Under the pieces are notes generated by a model. It worked only from the letters and a program-made list of their open reading frames with translations. It did not search any database and was not told the origin of the DNA. This document shows, piece by piece, positions 27,421-37,106 of a stretch of 64,000 nt of DNA (its first letter is position 1; every line of letters starts with the position of its first letter). Position numbers and translations under genes: made by a program. The stretch lies in contig JBALWA010000007.1 of assembly GCA_036960305.1 (NCBI GenBank), positions 1 to 64,000 of the forward strand. The letters are read 5' to 3'. This DNA is from JBALVT01 sp036960305 (GTDB taxonomy: Bacteria > Pseudomonadota > Gammaproteobacteria > Pseudomonadales > Halieaceae).

Positions 27421-30400
27421 ATGGCAAACAAATCTAAGTGGAAACGAATCCTGCTGTGGTCGACAGGCAGTATTTTGGGTCTGGTACTGGTACTGCTTGT
27501 AGGGACTTATTTTGTCGCCGTGGTGGGCATTGGCGGTGCCAGCCTGCAGGACGGCATGCAGATGACTCTGTACACCGATGAACACATAGAACACATTCCT
27601 GTCGCGTTGGACATCACCCCGGACGGTACAATTTTTGTTGCGCAGACTGCACAGTTTGGCGAAGGCGTGGGAGATAACCGGCAACAGTCCTTCTGGCTAC
27701 TCGACGACCAGGCCGCCAATAGTAGCGCTGACCGGGACGCTTATATCGAGAAGTGGATAAAGGCGGGCGAGTTTGAAGCAGACTGGTTTACCAAAAATGC
27801 TGACTACATCACCCGCATCCAAGATAGCGACGGTGACGGTCTTGCCGACACAGCCAACACCTTCGCCGAACGCAGGGGGCGGCTGGTAGGCTTGACCTCC
27901 GGCGTGCTGGTCAAGGGCAAGGACGTTTGGGTTACCAGTATCCCGGACGTGGTGAAATACCATGATCGTAACGGAGATGGTCAGGCCAGTGAAGACGAAA
28001 CCGAGATACTGAGTACTGGCTACGGCTTTCGTGCTAACTTTTTGGGACATGATATGCACGGCTTAACCTGGGGGCCGGATGGGAAAATCTATTATTCCCT
28101 GGGTGATCGAGGCTACAACGTGCATACCCGGGAGGGAAATCACCTGCAGCCGCCGATGGATAATGGCCGGGGTGCGGTTTTCCGTATGAACCCGGACGGT
28201 AGCGAACTCGAAGTGTTTGCGACCGGCTTGCGTAACCCACAGGAAATCGCCTTTGATAATTACGGTAACTTGTTTACCGGTGACAACAATTCAGACGGTG
28301 GCGACAAAGCCCGTATTGTCTATGTTGTCGAAGGCGGCGACTCGGGTTGGATGGCGCCTTACCAGTTCCAGGCAGACGAAGACTATCTTAGGGGCCCCTG
28401 GAATGCAGAGAAGCTCTGGCATCCCCGCCACAAAGGCCAACCTGCCTGGATTGTGCCCCCGATCGCCAACCTGGCAAGCGGTCCTTCGGGCATGGCCTTC
28501 TATCCGGGCCTGGGTCTGCCAGAACGATATAATGACCACTTTTTCCTTGCCGATTATGTCTTTGCGCCCATCGTAAGCCACTTATGGTCTTTTGCTGTGA
28601 CGCCTGAGGGCGCTGGCTTTGAACTTGATGATGCACACAAGTTCGCCACCAACAAATTATTCATCGACCAGGTGTTCGGCTATGACGGCGCCCTTTACAC
28701 CCTGAGCGCCAGCACCTTCGGCGACAACCGTGCTATCCATAAGATGTATCAGGAGACACCGGAACAGCCAGAGTTGATTGCCGAGGTTCAATCGCTATTT
28801 CAACAGGGCTTTGAGCAACTGGAGAATACGCATTTACAACAATTGCTGGGCCATGCCGATCAGCGGGTCAGGCGTGAGGCGCAGTTTGAATTAGCCGCAC
28901 GAGAAGAAATCACGCTACTGGCAGAGGTAGCGCACGACACTAACGCCGCGTTGTTGCCCCGTATCCATGCCGTATGGGGGCTGGGGCAGACTGGAAAACC
29001 AGGCTTGCAGCAAGCGGGCTGGCAACAGTTAGGCTGGCTTGACGAACAGCCAACGGAGCTGCGAGCTCAGGTTCTGAAGGTTGTTGCTAACGCGAAAGCA
29101 AAGTGGCTCCTTCCCGAGATCATTGAACTTCTCGCTGACAGCGAGCCCCGCGTGCAATATTTTGCGAGCCTGGCAGCGGGTAAGATAGGCAGTACCGCTG
29201 CGATTCCAGCCCTGGTTAACATGTTGCGCACCAACAATGACGAAGACGCCTATTTGCGCCATGCCGCTGTTTATGCGCTTGAGCTGATTGGCAACACTGA
29301 GGCTTTAGAGCCGTATATGCAGGATGATTCCTCTGCGGTACGTATGGGGGTATTGCTGGCTCAACGCAGGTTGCAAGATGGAGCGATAGCAGGCTTTCTC
29401 AGTGATACCGACCAGGCGCTGGTGGTCGAAGCGGCCAGGGCCATTTACGATATGAAAATCAGCGCGGCGATGGGTCCGCTGGCTAAGCTCGCATCTCACG
29501 ATGTGCGAAGTAGTGGTGACGATGAACAGACCAGCTATGCGCTGCATCGTCGGGTGATTAATGCCAATTTGTTGTTAGGTGAATCGCACAATGCCGACGC
29601 GCTGGCGCTTTACGCTCTAAATGACTCTAATCCCATGGCTATGCGACGAGAAGCACTGGCAGCCCTGACTGAGTTTGCAGCGCCCGAAGTAATCGACCGG
29701 GTAATAGGCACCTATCGTGAACTGCCATCGCGCGACGTATCCGTGGTCTACGCCGCACTTGACGAACATATCCCCGCTCTGCTCGATACAAATTTGAAAG
29801 ATCAGGCAATGCAGGTCGCACTACACTATAAACGTGTTCCCCTGTCGTTTGACGAACTACTGGTACTGGTTGAGTCCAGTGATCAATCAGTCGAGTTACG
29901 CGTTGCGAGCCTGCAGGCACTGCCCCAGCGGGTGACACCCGATGGCCATAGCCGAGCCGTTGCTGCCGTCGACAAGTTGCTGAGCAGTGAAGTGCTGCCC
30001 CTGCGTCTCGCTGCATTGACTGTGATGGCACAGCTGGATACCCCAAGGGCTGTCGGATCGGCTATTGAACTAAGCTCCGAGGGCGTTATTGCGGAGCAAC
30101 AGGCAGCAATTAAATTATTGGGATCGGTGAACGAAAGTGCTGCAACAGAGCGGCTACTGGATCTCTTGCAGTCCCTGCGTGAAGGGGAGATTAGTAGCGA
30201 ATTACAGCTGGACGTCATCGCAGCTGCGGAGCAGTCTGAGGAGCCTCGCCTGGTGGCTGCCATCACTGACTACCACCACAGTCAGGCCGATAACAGCGAA
30301 TTACAGAAGCGCAGCGTCGCCATGTTCGGCGGCGACCCCCGGCGCGGTAAAAACATCTTTGAAAATCAGGGGGATTGTCTGCGCTGCCATACTGTAAAGG

Positions 30401-30756
30401 GACGTGGTGGCAACTCAGGTCCCGTGCTTGATGGCATCGCGATTCGTTTCGACTCTGACTACTTGCTGCAAGCCCTGGTCGAACCTGCGGCCATCGTGGC
30501 GCCGGGTTACGGCTTTGTCAGTCTGGTTTTGACAGATGGGACCACGGTTGCAGGTACGCTTCTCGGAGAAACTGATAGCGAAGTCCGTGTCAGTGGGGAG
30601 GGAAGCCACGGTGAGGGCCAGGGCATGGTCATCTCCCGGTCTGACATCGCCAGCCAAACCCCGCCCATCAGTGGCATGCCGCCTATGGGCGTGGTGCTAT
30701 CCAGGCATGACTTGCGCGATGTGATGGCCTACCTGGGCTCACTTGACGTTAAATGA
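27421..30756 (+). CDS. Sorbosone-dehydrogenase-like/HEAT/cytochrome c fusion protein
   Basis: A 1111-aa protein exported by an N-terminal hydrophobic segment (LLWSTGSILGLVLVLLVGTYF). Residues about 60-440 form a beta-propeller like membrane-bound L-sorbosone/PQQ-type dehydrogenases (HDMHGLTWGPDGKIYYSLGD, FATGLRNPQEIAFDNYGNLF). A HEAT-repeat solenoid follows (about 450-930), then a c-type cytochrome domain with CLRCH at about 986 and a C-terminal MPPMG and LRDVMAYLGSL. This order is the classic planctomycete/verrucomicrobial PVC-type arrangement and is less usual in Gammaproteobacteria. It probably oxidises a sugar or sugar alcohol in the periplasm and passes electrons to its own haem. GGAG lies 11 nt before the ATG. 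A ThuA gene follows after 38 bp. Confidence 0.87.
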   Translation: MANKSKWKRILLWSTGSILGLVLVLLVGTYFVAVVGIGGASLQDGMQMTLYTDEHIEHIPVALDITPDGTIFVAQTAQFGEGVGDNRQQSFWLLDDQAANSSADRDAYIEKWIKAGEFEADWFTKNADYITRIQDSDGDGLADTANTFAERRGRLVGLTSGVLVKGKDVWVTSIPDVVKYHDRNGDGQASEDETEILSTGYGFRANFLGHDMHGLTWGPDGKIYYSLGDRGYNVHTREGNHLQPPMDNGRGAVFRMNPDGSELEVFATGLRNPQEIAFDNYGNLFTGDNNSDGGDKARIVYVVEGGDSGWMAPYQFQADEDYLRGPWNAEKLWHPRHKGQPAWIVPPIANLASGPSGMAFYPGLGLPERYNDHFFLADYVFAPIVSHLWSFAVTPEGAGFELDDAHKFATNKLFIDQVFGYDGALYTLSASTFGDNRAIHKMYQETPEQPELIAEVQSLFQQGFEQLENTHLQQLLGHADQRVRREAQFELAAREEITLLAEVAHDTNAALLPRIHAVWGLGQTGKPGLQQAGWQQLGWLDEQPTELRAQVLKVVANAKAKWLLPEIIELLADSEPRVQYFASLAAGKIGSTAAIPALVNMLRTNNDEDAYLRHAAVYALELIGNTEALEPYMQDDSSAVRMGVLLAQRRLQDGAIAGFLSDTDQALVVEAARAIYDMKISAAMGPLAKLASHDVRSSGDDEQTSYALHRRVINANLLLGESHNADALALYALNDSNPMAMRREALAALTEFAAPEVIDRVIGTYRELPSRDVSVVYAALDEHIPALLDTNLKDQAMQVALHYKRVPLSFDELLVLVESSDQSVELRVASLQALPQRVTPDGHSRAVAAVDKLLSSEVLPLRLAALTVMAQLDTPRAVGSAIELSSEGVIAEQQAAIKLLGSVNESAATERLLDLLQSLREGEISSELQLDVIAAAEQSEEPRLVAAITDYHHSQADNSELQKRSVAMFGGDPRRGKNIFENQGDCLRCHTVKGRGGNSGPVLDGIAIRFDSDYLLQALVEPAAIVAPGYGFVSLVLTDGTTVAGTLLGETDSEVRVSGEGSHGEGQGMVISRSDIASQTPPISGMPPMGVVLSRHDLRDVMAYLGSLDVK

Positions 30757-30794
30757 AAATGTAATAACTGAATCGATTTAAGGCGGAACAACTA

Positions 30795-31616
30795 ATGAAA
30801 AAAATATTTGCCTGGTTGGGCGTTGTAGTGGCTGTGCTGGTAGTGGCTGGTGGTATCGGTGTTGCCAGGTTCTTTGGTTTTATTCTGGTCGACCTGGATG
30901 ATACGCCCCCCGTGATTCCCATTGACCTGGCTCGCCCCGCAGTACTGGTTTTTTCCAAGGCTAATGGCTTTGTCCACGTTGACGCCCTGCCTGCAGGTAA
31001 AACAATGCTGGAAAATATTGCTGCGGAAAATGGCTGGGGAATTTTCCAGACTGAAAATGGGGCTGTGATGGCGCCGGAATTGTTAGAGAAATTTGACGTC
31101 ATCGTCTGGAACAATACCAGTGGCACTACGTTGTCTGAACAACAGCAGTCTGCATTCAAAGACTATCTTGAGCAAGGTGGTGGTTTTGTCGGCATTCACG
31201 CCGCTGGCGGTGATCCCTGGTACAGCTGGAAATGGTATGTCAACGACCTGATCGGCGCCCAGTTTATCGGTCACACCATGGACCCCCACTTCCAGGATGC
31301 AGATGTTCTAGTGCTGGAATCCGCGGACCCCATCGTGGCCCACCTACCCTCCAGATGGCGCGTTCCTGCAGAGGAATGGTATGGTTTTGACAGTAGCGCG
31401 AGGGACAAGGGCCACACGGTGCTGCTGGCCCTGGATGAGGAAACTTACGACCCCAATAACTCTGGCATGGAGGGCGAGCACCCCAGCACGTGGAAACGCG
31501 ATATCGGCCAGGGACGGATGTTTTATACCGCCATAGGCCACCAGGCCGCGACCTATGACCTTCCGGAGTTTCGTGAGATGGTTGAAAAAGCCATTAGCTG
31601 GGCTGGCAATTTCTGA
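30795..31616 (+). CDS. ThuA-domain protein 1 (membrane-anchored)
   Basis: 273 aa with an N-terminal anchor (residues about 5-28) and a ThuA class-I-amidotransferase-like fold: AVLVFSKANGFVHVDALPAG, FDVIVWNNTSGTTLSEQQ, GGGFVGIHAAGGDPWYSW and MFYTAIGHQAATYD. ThuA proteins take part in 3-keto-disaccharide metabolism (ThuA/ThuB of trehalose use). It follows the cytochrome-fusion dehydrogenase, suggesting that the two act on the same oxidised sugar in the periplasm. Confidence 0.87.
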   Translation: MKKIFAWLGVVVAVLVVAGGIGVARFFGFILVDLDDTPPVIPIDLARPAVLVFSKANGFVHVDALPAGKTMLENIAAENGWGIFQTENGAVMAPELLEKFDVIVWNNTSGTTLSEQQQSAFKDYLEQGGGFVGIHAAGGDPWYSWKWYVNDLIGAQFIGHTMDPHFQDADVLVLESADPIVAHLPSRWRVPAEEWYGFDSSARDKGHTVLLALDEETYDPNNSGMEGEHPSTWKRDIGQGRMFYTAIGHQAATYDLPEFREMVEKAISWAGNF

Positions 31617-31666
31617 GTCACCCTTATGGGGCGAGCATGTTGCAATGAAAATAACTTCACGCTTTC

Positions 31667-32773
31667 TTACTGGTATAACTGTTTGGCTTCCGGCGCGTGA
31701 ATAAAGCGCGGATTGCTGAGCTTTTCCTGGTATAGGCCCGGGAGTTCCGGAAACAGGTCCAGGCGGGTGTTGTTGAAACCGCCCTGAATTTGAGGCCAAA
31801 TCCAGTTCCAGCGCTGCCAGTCGATAATAATCAAATTCATACCCTTGATCTGCGGATAATCCTCAAACAGTGAGAAAAAGGCGGCAAACCAATCCAGCGA
31901 CTCCTGCAAGGTGACGGGGTCGCGAAAGCTCATGATGGTCTCACCGCCCATCCAGGGGGCCGACTCGCCAATGAATACTGGCTTATTCCGACTGGCGGCA
32001 TTCTCATAGAACTCGATACTTCCAGGGGAGCGGAAGTGATCAATTGCGAATTCGCTGATGCTCCACCAGTCTACATACTCATCCCCTGGATAGAAGTCCA
32101 TGTAGGGATGCTCGGAGAGTATCGGCATGCCAGACAACTCGTCGAGATCCGGTACCGATGCGTGCCACAGGGTGGCCACGTTGGTAACCCCCATCGAACG
32201 CATTTTATCGACGATGTAACGATAGCCTTCACGGTAGCCCTTGGGGTCGAAGTGATTGCGATTGTTGAACTCCCAGCCAATGCGCATCATCACCGGCTTG
32301 CCGACTTGGGCAACGGCCTTAAAAAACAGTTCCAGCTGCTTATCTCCTTCACCTGCCAGCGTCTTTTCGGGGTCGAAATCATAAGCAATCTGGGCGATCT
32401 GCCAGCTGTCCTCCTCGGCGAAGGCGGTGTAGCGCTCGATAAAGCCCTCTAATTGTGCCTGTCCGTCATCTCTCTGGGGATGGATATAGAAAGACACAAC
32501 TGCCGGGGAGTACTCACCTACGGCTTCGGTATAGTCTCGATAATCCTGCATATCACCGGCGGCGCCCGGATGATCGGTATTCCAACCGTGGGAAATCTGG
32601 CCCCATCCATGGAGCGCCCTGCCCGCTGGCGGCTCGAATTTGGCACCAAAGAAAGGCGCGGCCTCTGGTTCGATAGCACTCTCAGCAATGGCACTTTGAC
32701 CACCGACACAAGTGAGATAAATAAGAGAAAATAGCGCCAGAAAGCGGCGTGCATTGAAAAGATCGATTGTCAT
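31667..32773 (-). CDS. GH26-like secreted glycoside hydrolase
   Basis: 368 aa with a signal peptide (FLALFSLIYLTCVGGQSAIA). A clan GH-A TIM barrel is indicated by the acid/base-type motif MMRIGWEFNNR (E about 168) and the nucleophile-type motif VFIGESAPWMGG (E about 269). Family resemblance is to GH26 beta-mannanases/xylanases but is partial, so the substrate is open. The ATG at 32773 is preferred to a GTG 9 nt upstream because AAGGTG precedes it. It is probably periplasmic or surface-exposed and degrades an algal or plant polysaccharide. Confidence 0.72.
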   Translation of the reverse strand: MTIDLFNARRFLALFSLIYLTCVGGQSAIAESAIEPEAAPFFGAKFEPPAGRALHGWGQISHGWNTDHPGAAGDMQDYRDYTEAVGEYSPAVVSFYIHPQRDDGQAQLEGFIERYTAFAEEDSWQIAQIAYDFDPEKTLAGEGDKQLELFFKAVAQVGKPVMMRIGWEFNNRNHFDPKGYREGYRYIVDKMRSMGVTNVATLWHASVPDLDELSGMPILSEHPYMDFYPGDEYVDWWSISEFAIDHFRSPGSIEFYENAASRNKPVFIGESAPWMGGETIMSFRDPVTLQESLDWFAAFFSLFEDYPQIKGMNLIIIDWQRWNWIWPQIQGGFNNTRLDLFPELPGLYQEKLSNPRFIHAPEAKQLYQ

Positions 32774-32949
32774 GAACTGCACCTTAAAAACACAATGGGG
32801 TGACAGCTATTTTAATTGCGCCCGTGCCGCCACTCTATTGTCCAGTTACCGAGATTACGGTACTTCTTTAATGCTATAGACGGCCAGTGAAAGGACTTTT
32901 CTGAATGGCATTCCATCGTCCGGCCGGAACGCTCATGATAGGAATTGAA

Positions 32950-33807
32950 CTAAAAACTCGCTTCTGAAGGAAGTGCGTCGATCGGCCGGAGTCTGAAGTG
33001 CCGGAAATAGACTTCCGCCCCCTCTGACTGCAACTGGATTCTGCCACGGTTCAGCGGCACGGTCTGGTCCTCAACCTCATGGCGCAGGTTTTCAATCCGC
33101 AGCACGGTATGTCCATTGACCCGGTGAATGGCGTGGTCACCGAAGACGTAGAGGTCGATTGTATTCCATTGGCCAACAGGGCTCTCTCTGTCGCTGGCGC
33201 CTATGACACGAAAGACCATTCCACCAACTGTAGTTGGTTCGCCCTCAGGCGCATAGCGTTGCCATGGGTAGGACAGGTCCCAATCCCATTCTGTGCGGAC
33301 CTCCCCCGCAACAGCATCGACCGCGGTGAAATCCCCAGTGCTGCCATCCATAATCTCGAGCTCAATCGAACGCATCCAATATGTCCAGAAAGCCCCATAG
33401 TCACCTGTGGAATGATAGAGCAATCCGCTATTACGGGGTTTTTCTGCGCGAGGGGCGTAGCGTTTTTCTCCCCACTTGTACTGCAGCTGAAGGTGGTAGT
33501 TGGCATGGTCGTCGGCACTGATCAGTGCACCCCAGGTTTGGCCCGAAATACGGATGGCCGGTTCACCATCCTCCATGACCACAGAAAAAATGCCGGCATC
33601 ATCCTTATTCAACCCAATCTGTGGTGGCCAGTCTCCCCATAGTTTGATCGGAAGCTGGGGCACCTCGGGGGCGCCCAGCCAGGTATCCCAACCGGAGAGA
33701 TCACGGCCGTTGAACAGTTCGACAAAATCCTCTTGCGCCGACAGAGGGGCCTGGAAAGCGAGCAACAGGACGATGCTCGCTGCAAGGCCTGAGAGTTTAT
33801 GTGGCAT
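32950..33807 (-). CDS. DUF1080 3-keto-disaccharide hydrolase
   Basis: 285 aa with a signal peptide ending at PLSAQ, followed by a concanavalin-like DUF1080 domain: FVELFNGRDLSGWDTWLG at the start, NSGLLYHSTGDYG with IELEIMDGSTGD in the middle, and QSEGAEVYFRHFRLRPI at the end. Characterised DUF1080 proteins cleave 3-keto-glycosides. The leader places it in the periplasm, where the GMC dehydrogenase of this window could supply the 3-keto substrate. It lies 6 bp after the broken epimerase gene in the SDR-FAH-epimerase-DUF1080 operon. Confidence 0.87.
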   Translation of the reverse strand: MPHKLSGLAASIVLLLAFQAPLSAQEDFVELFNGRDLSGWDTWLGAPEVPQLPIKLWGDWPPQIGLNKDDAGIFSVVMEDGEPAIRISGQTWGALISADDHANYHLQLQYKWGEKRYAPRAEKPRNSGLLYHSTGDYGAFWTYWMRSIELEIMDGSTGDFTAVDAVAGEVRTEWDWDLSYPWQRYAPEGEPTTVGGMVFRVIGASDRESPVGQWNTIDLYVFGDHAIHRVNGHTVLRIENLRHEVEDQTVPLNRGRIQLQSEGAEVYFRHFRLRPIDALPSEASF

Positions 33808-33813
33808 GGTCAA

Positions 33814-34214
33814 TCAACCGATATTTTGGCCAATAAACCCGAGGCCGTCCTGGTAAAGTTGCTCCGGCGATTCAAAGGCGTTGCGCCAGATATTGGCCGC
33901 ATTGACGATCGCTGGATCGGCGGTACCGAAAGCCTCGATTACCAACCAGCCCTTATAGTCGATCTCTTTGAGGGCGGCGAAATTCTCATCCCACTTGACC
34001 TGTCCTGTGCCCAGGGTTCCCCGGTGACTCTCGCTGAGGTGGATGTGGAAAATGTTATCACGGACCGCCGATATAGACTGCCCGGGGTCAGCCTCCTCGA
34101 TATTGGCGTGATGGGTGTCGTACAGGATACCCACGTTATCCAGCCCTACATCCCGACACATACGCTGGGCGCCGCCGCCGCTGCTGCAATTAATTCCCGG
34201 CGTTTGATCGTCAT
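33814..34214 (-). pseudogene. Sugar isomerase/epimerase remnant with internal deletion
   Basis: The C-terminal 115 residues match the xylose-isomerase-like TIM-barrel family (IFHIHLSESHRGTLGTG ... FAALKEIDYKGWLVIEAFG). A normal start is also present: ATG at 34214, 2 nt after the FAH stop codon and behind GGGGAG, encoding the Tat-like MTIKRRELIAAAAAPS. That frame ends at TAG after 21 codons, and the epimerase frame begins offset by 2 nt at about 34161. So some 150-170 central residues are missing and the two ends are out of frame. The junction lies beside a run of GCC/GCT triplets. The remaining piece cannot form a barrel. Intact relatives are 3-keto-glycoside lyases or ketose epimerases. Confidence 0.8.
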
Positions 34215-34216
34215 TC

Positions 34217-35062
34217 TTAACTCTCCCCTATCACTTCCTGGCGCTGCGAACCGAGGCCGGTGATTTCCACGGTCATAACATCACCTACGTTCAAATACAC
34301 GGGGGGATTCTGGCCAAGGCCAACACCGGGTGGGGTGCCTGTGGATATGACATCTCCGGGCTGCAAGCTCATGAACTTACTCAGATAACTGACGATAAAT
34401 GCAGGGTTGAAGATCATGGTTTGGGTGCTGCCGTTTTGGTAGCGCTTGCCATTTACCTCCAGGGTCATATCCAGGTCCAGTACGTTGGCAACCTCGTCCC
34501 GGGTCACTAGCCAGGGTCCGGTGGGGCCGAAGGTATCGCAGCCCTTGCCCTTGTCCCACTGGCCGCCACGCTCCAGTTGAAAGTGGCGCTCGGACACATC
34601 GTTGACCACGCAGTAGCCGGCAATGTGCTCCTCGGCATCCGCCTCATCGATGTACACTCCGGGTTTTCCGATCACGATCCCCAGTTCCACTTCCCAGTCC
34701 AGTTTAGTGCTGTCGCGGGGCTTAACGACGTCATCGTTGGGTCCGCACACCGCGCTGGTCCACTTGTTAAACACAACGGGCTCATCGGGGATTGGCATCC
34801 CGGACTCCTCCGCGTGATCAGCGTAATTGAGCCCAATGCAGACGAATTTACCGATGGCGCCCACACAGGCGCCGATACGGAGGCTGGCATCCAGTACTGG
34901 CAGGGCCTGCAGATCGGAGTTTGCAATTTGTTGCAAACTTTGTGGCAGAAGGGTTTCACCAGCGATATCAGTGACTACCGAGGACAAATCCCGGTACTGG
35001 CCCTGTGCGTCGATGATGGCGGGCTTTTCCTGACCCAAGGGGCCTACACGCAATAATTTCAT
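34217..35062 (-). CDS. Fumarylacetoacetate-hydrolase family protein
   Basis: 281 aa. FAH-family segments are clear: FVCIGLNYADHAEESG, KLDWEVELGIVIGKPG with the metal-binding acidic residues, GYCVVNDVSERHFQ and GDVISTGTPPGVG. Relatives include 2,4-diketo-3-deoxy-L-fuconate hydrolase, which splits a C-C bond to give pyruvate and lactate. Placement 28 bp after an SDR of the 2-keto-3-deoxy-L-fuconate dehydrogenase type supports that role. It is cytoplasmic. Other acylpyruvase activities remain possible. Confidence 0.88.
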   Translation of the reverse strand: MKLLRVGPLGQEKPAIIDAQGQYRDLSSVVTDIAGETLLPQSLQQIANSDLQALPVLDASLRIGACVGAIGKFVCIGLNYADHAEESGMPIPDEPVVFNKWTSAVCGPNDDVVKPRDSTKLDWEVELGIVIGKPGVYIDEADAEEHIAGYCVVNDVSERHFQLERGGQWDKGKGCDTFGPTGPWLVTRDEVANVLDLDMTLEVNGKRYQNGSTQTMIFNPAFIVSYLSKFMSLQPGDVISTGTPPGVGLGQNPPVYLNVGDVMTVEITGLGSQRQEVIGES

Positions 35063-35090
35063 GTTCTTACTCCACTAGATTAATTTGGTC

Positions 35091-35834
35091 TTACATACTC
35101 CAGCCGCCGTCCATGACGACCTCTGTTCCTGTCATAAAAGCGCTCTCCGGGCTCGCCAGGGTCAGCGCGACAGCAGCGATTTCCTCAACAGTGCCCAGCC
35201 GTTTCATAGGCTGGCGATTGATAAACGTCTCGCGCGCCGCCTCATAATCACCCGTCGCGTGCAGACGCTCTTGCAGGGATGGCGAATCAATTGTGCCGGG
35301 GCAGATAGCATTGCAGCGTATGCCCTGCTCCACGTAGTCCATCGCAACCGACTTGGTAATGCCCAGTACCGCGCCCTTGCTTGAGCCGTAGGCGAAGCGA
35401 TTGGCTGCTCCGCGGAGGCTGGACACGACAGAAGCAATATTAACAATGGCGCCATCGCCCTGTACCAGCATACCCGGCAGGAAAGCGGCGATGGTGTGAT
35501 AAATCGCCTTCGCGTTTACCGCCATACTAAGATCCCAGTCGTCGTCTGTGCAATCCAGTACAGTGCCATTACTGACTACACCACTGCAGTTCACCAGAAT
35601 ATTGACGTCTTCAAAGCGCGCGGCGCACTCCGCAATCCCGGCCTTGTCAGTGACATCCAACTGCACTGTTTCTAATGCCAGCCCGGTCGCGGCCAGCTCG
35701 TCCAGCGTCTTGGGGTTAATGTCCGAGGCGATCACCCGCGCTCCTTCAGCTACAAAAGCCTGGCTAACCGCGCGGCCAATGCCCTGGCCTGCGCCCGTGA
35801 CGAAGGCAGTTTTGCCTGATAATCGATTGTTCAT
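35091..35834 (-). CDS. SDR dehydrogenase, 2-keto-3-deoxy-fuconate-dehydrogenase-like
   Basis: 247 aa, a classical SDR: TGAGQGIG (NAD-binding, about 14-21), NCSGVV, and the catalytic Tyr-Lys in YGSSKG. The stretch ICPGTIDSPSLQERL plus NRQPMKRLGTVEEIA is characteristic of the BDH2/2-keto-3-deoxy-L-fuconate dehydrogenase group. It would oxidise the 4-hydroxyl to give the diketo acid cleaved by the FAH protein downstream. It heads the minus-strand operon; no clear operator was seen in the 243-bp region upstream. Confidence 0.85.
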   Translation of the reverse strand: MNNRLSGKTAFVTGAGQGIGRAVSQAFVAEGARVIASDINPKTLDELAATGLALETVQLDVTDKAGIAECAARFEDVNILVNCSGVVSNGTVLDCTDDDWDLSMAVNAKAIYHTIAAFLPGMLVQGDGAIVNIASVVSSLRGAANRFAYGSSKGAVLGITKSVAMDYVEQGIRCNAICPGTIDSPSLQERLHATGDYEAARETFINRQPMKRLGTVEEIAAVALTLASPESAFMTGTEVVMDGGWSM

Positions 35835-36077
35835 ATGTTGACCTCACTAGAGCGCCGACTGCCTCGGCAATTTCCGAAAACGTAATAACAGACTATATCT
35901 ATTGGTGATATTCGGGCTCTACCTAGCCCTTATCGCAGTACAGGTACTTTTTTGCCGCAGCCTCCACGCTTAATCAACGCGGGCTAAATAAATACCTGAG
36001 GAAAGACAATACAGTGGTAGAGATGAACCGCCAACGTTCAGTAGCCTTAACTATTCTAGCCCACACAGGAATATTTC

Positions 36078-37106
36078 ATGTTACTCCCACGGCCCCCGGT
36101 TGACCTGCAGGACGTGCAGGTCATCGATCTATCCAACGCGCGAGGTGACTCGCTGCGCCTGCTTACACTGGGAGCGACCATCAAAGAGTGGAACATCAAC
36201 ACCCGAGGGCACGGGCTAATCAATACCGTACTGGGCTATCCCCATGAGCAAAGCTATCTGATGGACACTGCCTACCACGGCGCGATAGCGGGCCGTTACT
36301 GTAACCGAATTGCCAACAGCCGTTTTACTCTTGGTACAGAGCAATACCAGCTACTCAGCAACGAGGGGCCACATCACCTCCATGGGGGCCCCCAGGGCTT
36401 CTACAACAGACTCTGGCATATTGAGGAACGGGATAGGCAGAGCCTGACGCTCTCCCTGCACTCCGCAGACGGAGACCAGGGCTATCCCGGTAATCTGGAT
36501 GTGCGGCTGCGCTATACCCTGAACGATGACGGCGCTCTCGATATTGAGTGGCAGGCACAGTCCGATCGTGACACGGTAGTCAGTCTGACTAACCACGCCT
36601 ATTTCAATCTGGCAGGTTGCGGGGACATCCGCGACCAATACCTTCGCATTGCCGCATCTCACTACACACCTGTTACAAAGGACCTGATACCGACGGGTGA
36701 AATCCGGCCGGTAGCCGGTACCGTGCTGGACCTTCGGAACTTCACTCTGCTCGATCAACTACTGAACAGCGACGATTCTGAAATCACCGCGCACGGCGGC
36801 CTGGATCACAATTGGGCCATAGACTCCGGCGGCGTGTGTGCCGAATTACTCTGTCCCCGGACGCAACTTCTGTTACAAGCCAGCAGCACGCTTCCCGGAT
36901 TACAGTGTTACACCGGCAATAATCTGCTGGCACACGGCACCCACGGTTGTCACGAGGGTGTGTGCCTGGAGACCCAACACTATCCCAACAGTCCCAATGA
37001 GCCCGGTTTTCCCTCACCGCTACTGCGCGCCGGAGAAACCCAGCGGCACCATACTCGCTACCATATTAGCGAAGTCAACGCGGAGGAAACCCTGGCCAAT
37101 GTCTGA
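36078..37106 (+). CDS. galM: Aldose 1-epimerase (mutarotase)
   Basis: 342 aa, cytoplasmic (no leader). GalM landmarks are present: AGRYCNRIANSRF, HHLHGGPQGF, VSLTNHAYFNLAG with the catalytic His, GGLDHNWAI and the catalytic Glu in CLETQHYPNSPNEP. It equilibrates alpha- and beta-anomers before dehydrogenation or phosphorylation. AGGAA precedes the ATG. Its 3' end overlaps the following oxidoreductase by 8 bp, so both belong to one operon with the second SDR. Confidence 0.92.
   Translation: MLLPRPPVDLQDVQVIDLSNARGDSLRLLTLGATIKEWNINTRGHGLINTVLGYPHEQSYLMDTAYHGAIAGRYCNRIANSRFTLGTEQYQLLSNEGPHHLHGGPQGFYNRLWHIEERDRQSLTLSLHSADGDQGYPGNLDVRLRYTLNDDGALDIEWQAQSDRDTVVSLTNHAYFNLAGCGDIRDQYLRIAASHYTPVTKDLIPTGEIRPVAGTVLDLRNFTLLDQLLNSDDSEITAHGGLDHNWAIDSGGVCAELLCPRTQLLLQASSTLPGLQCYTGNNLLAHGTHGCHEGVCLETQHYPNSPNEPGFPSPLLRAGETQRHHTRYHISEVNAEETLANV

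Noticed and set aside
36838..37098. An 87-codon N-terminal extension of the D-lactate-dehydrogenase-like gene
   Set aside because: It lies wholly inside galM in another frame, has no recognisable motif, and the ATG at 37099 has a strong GGAGGAAA ribosome site.
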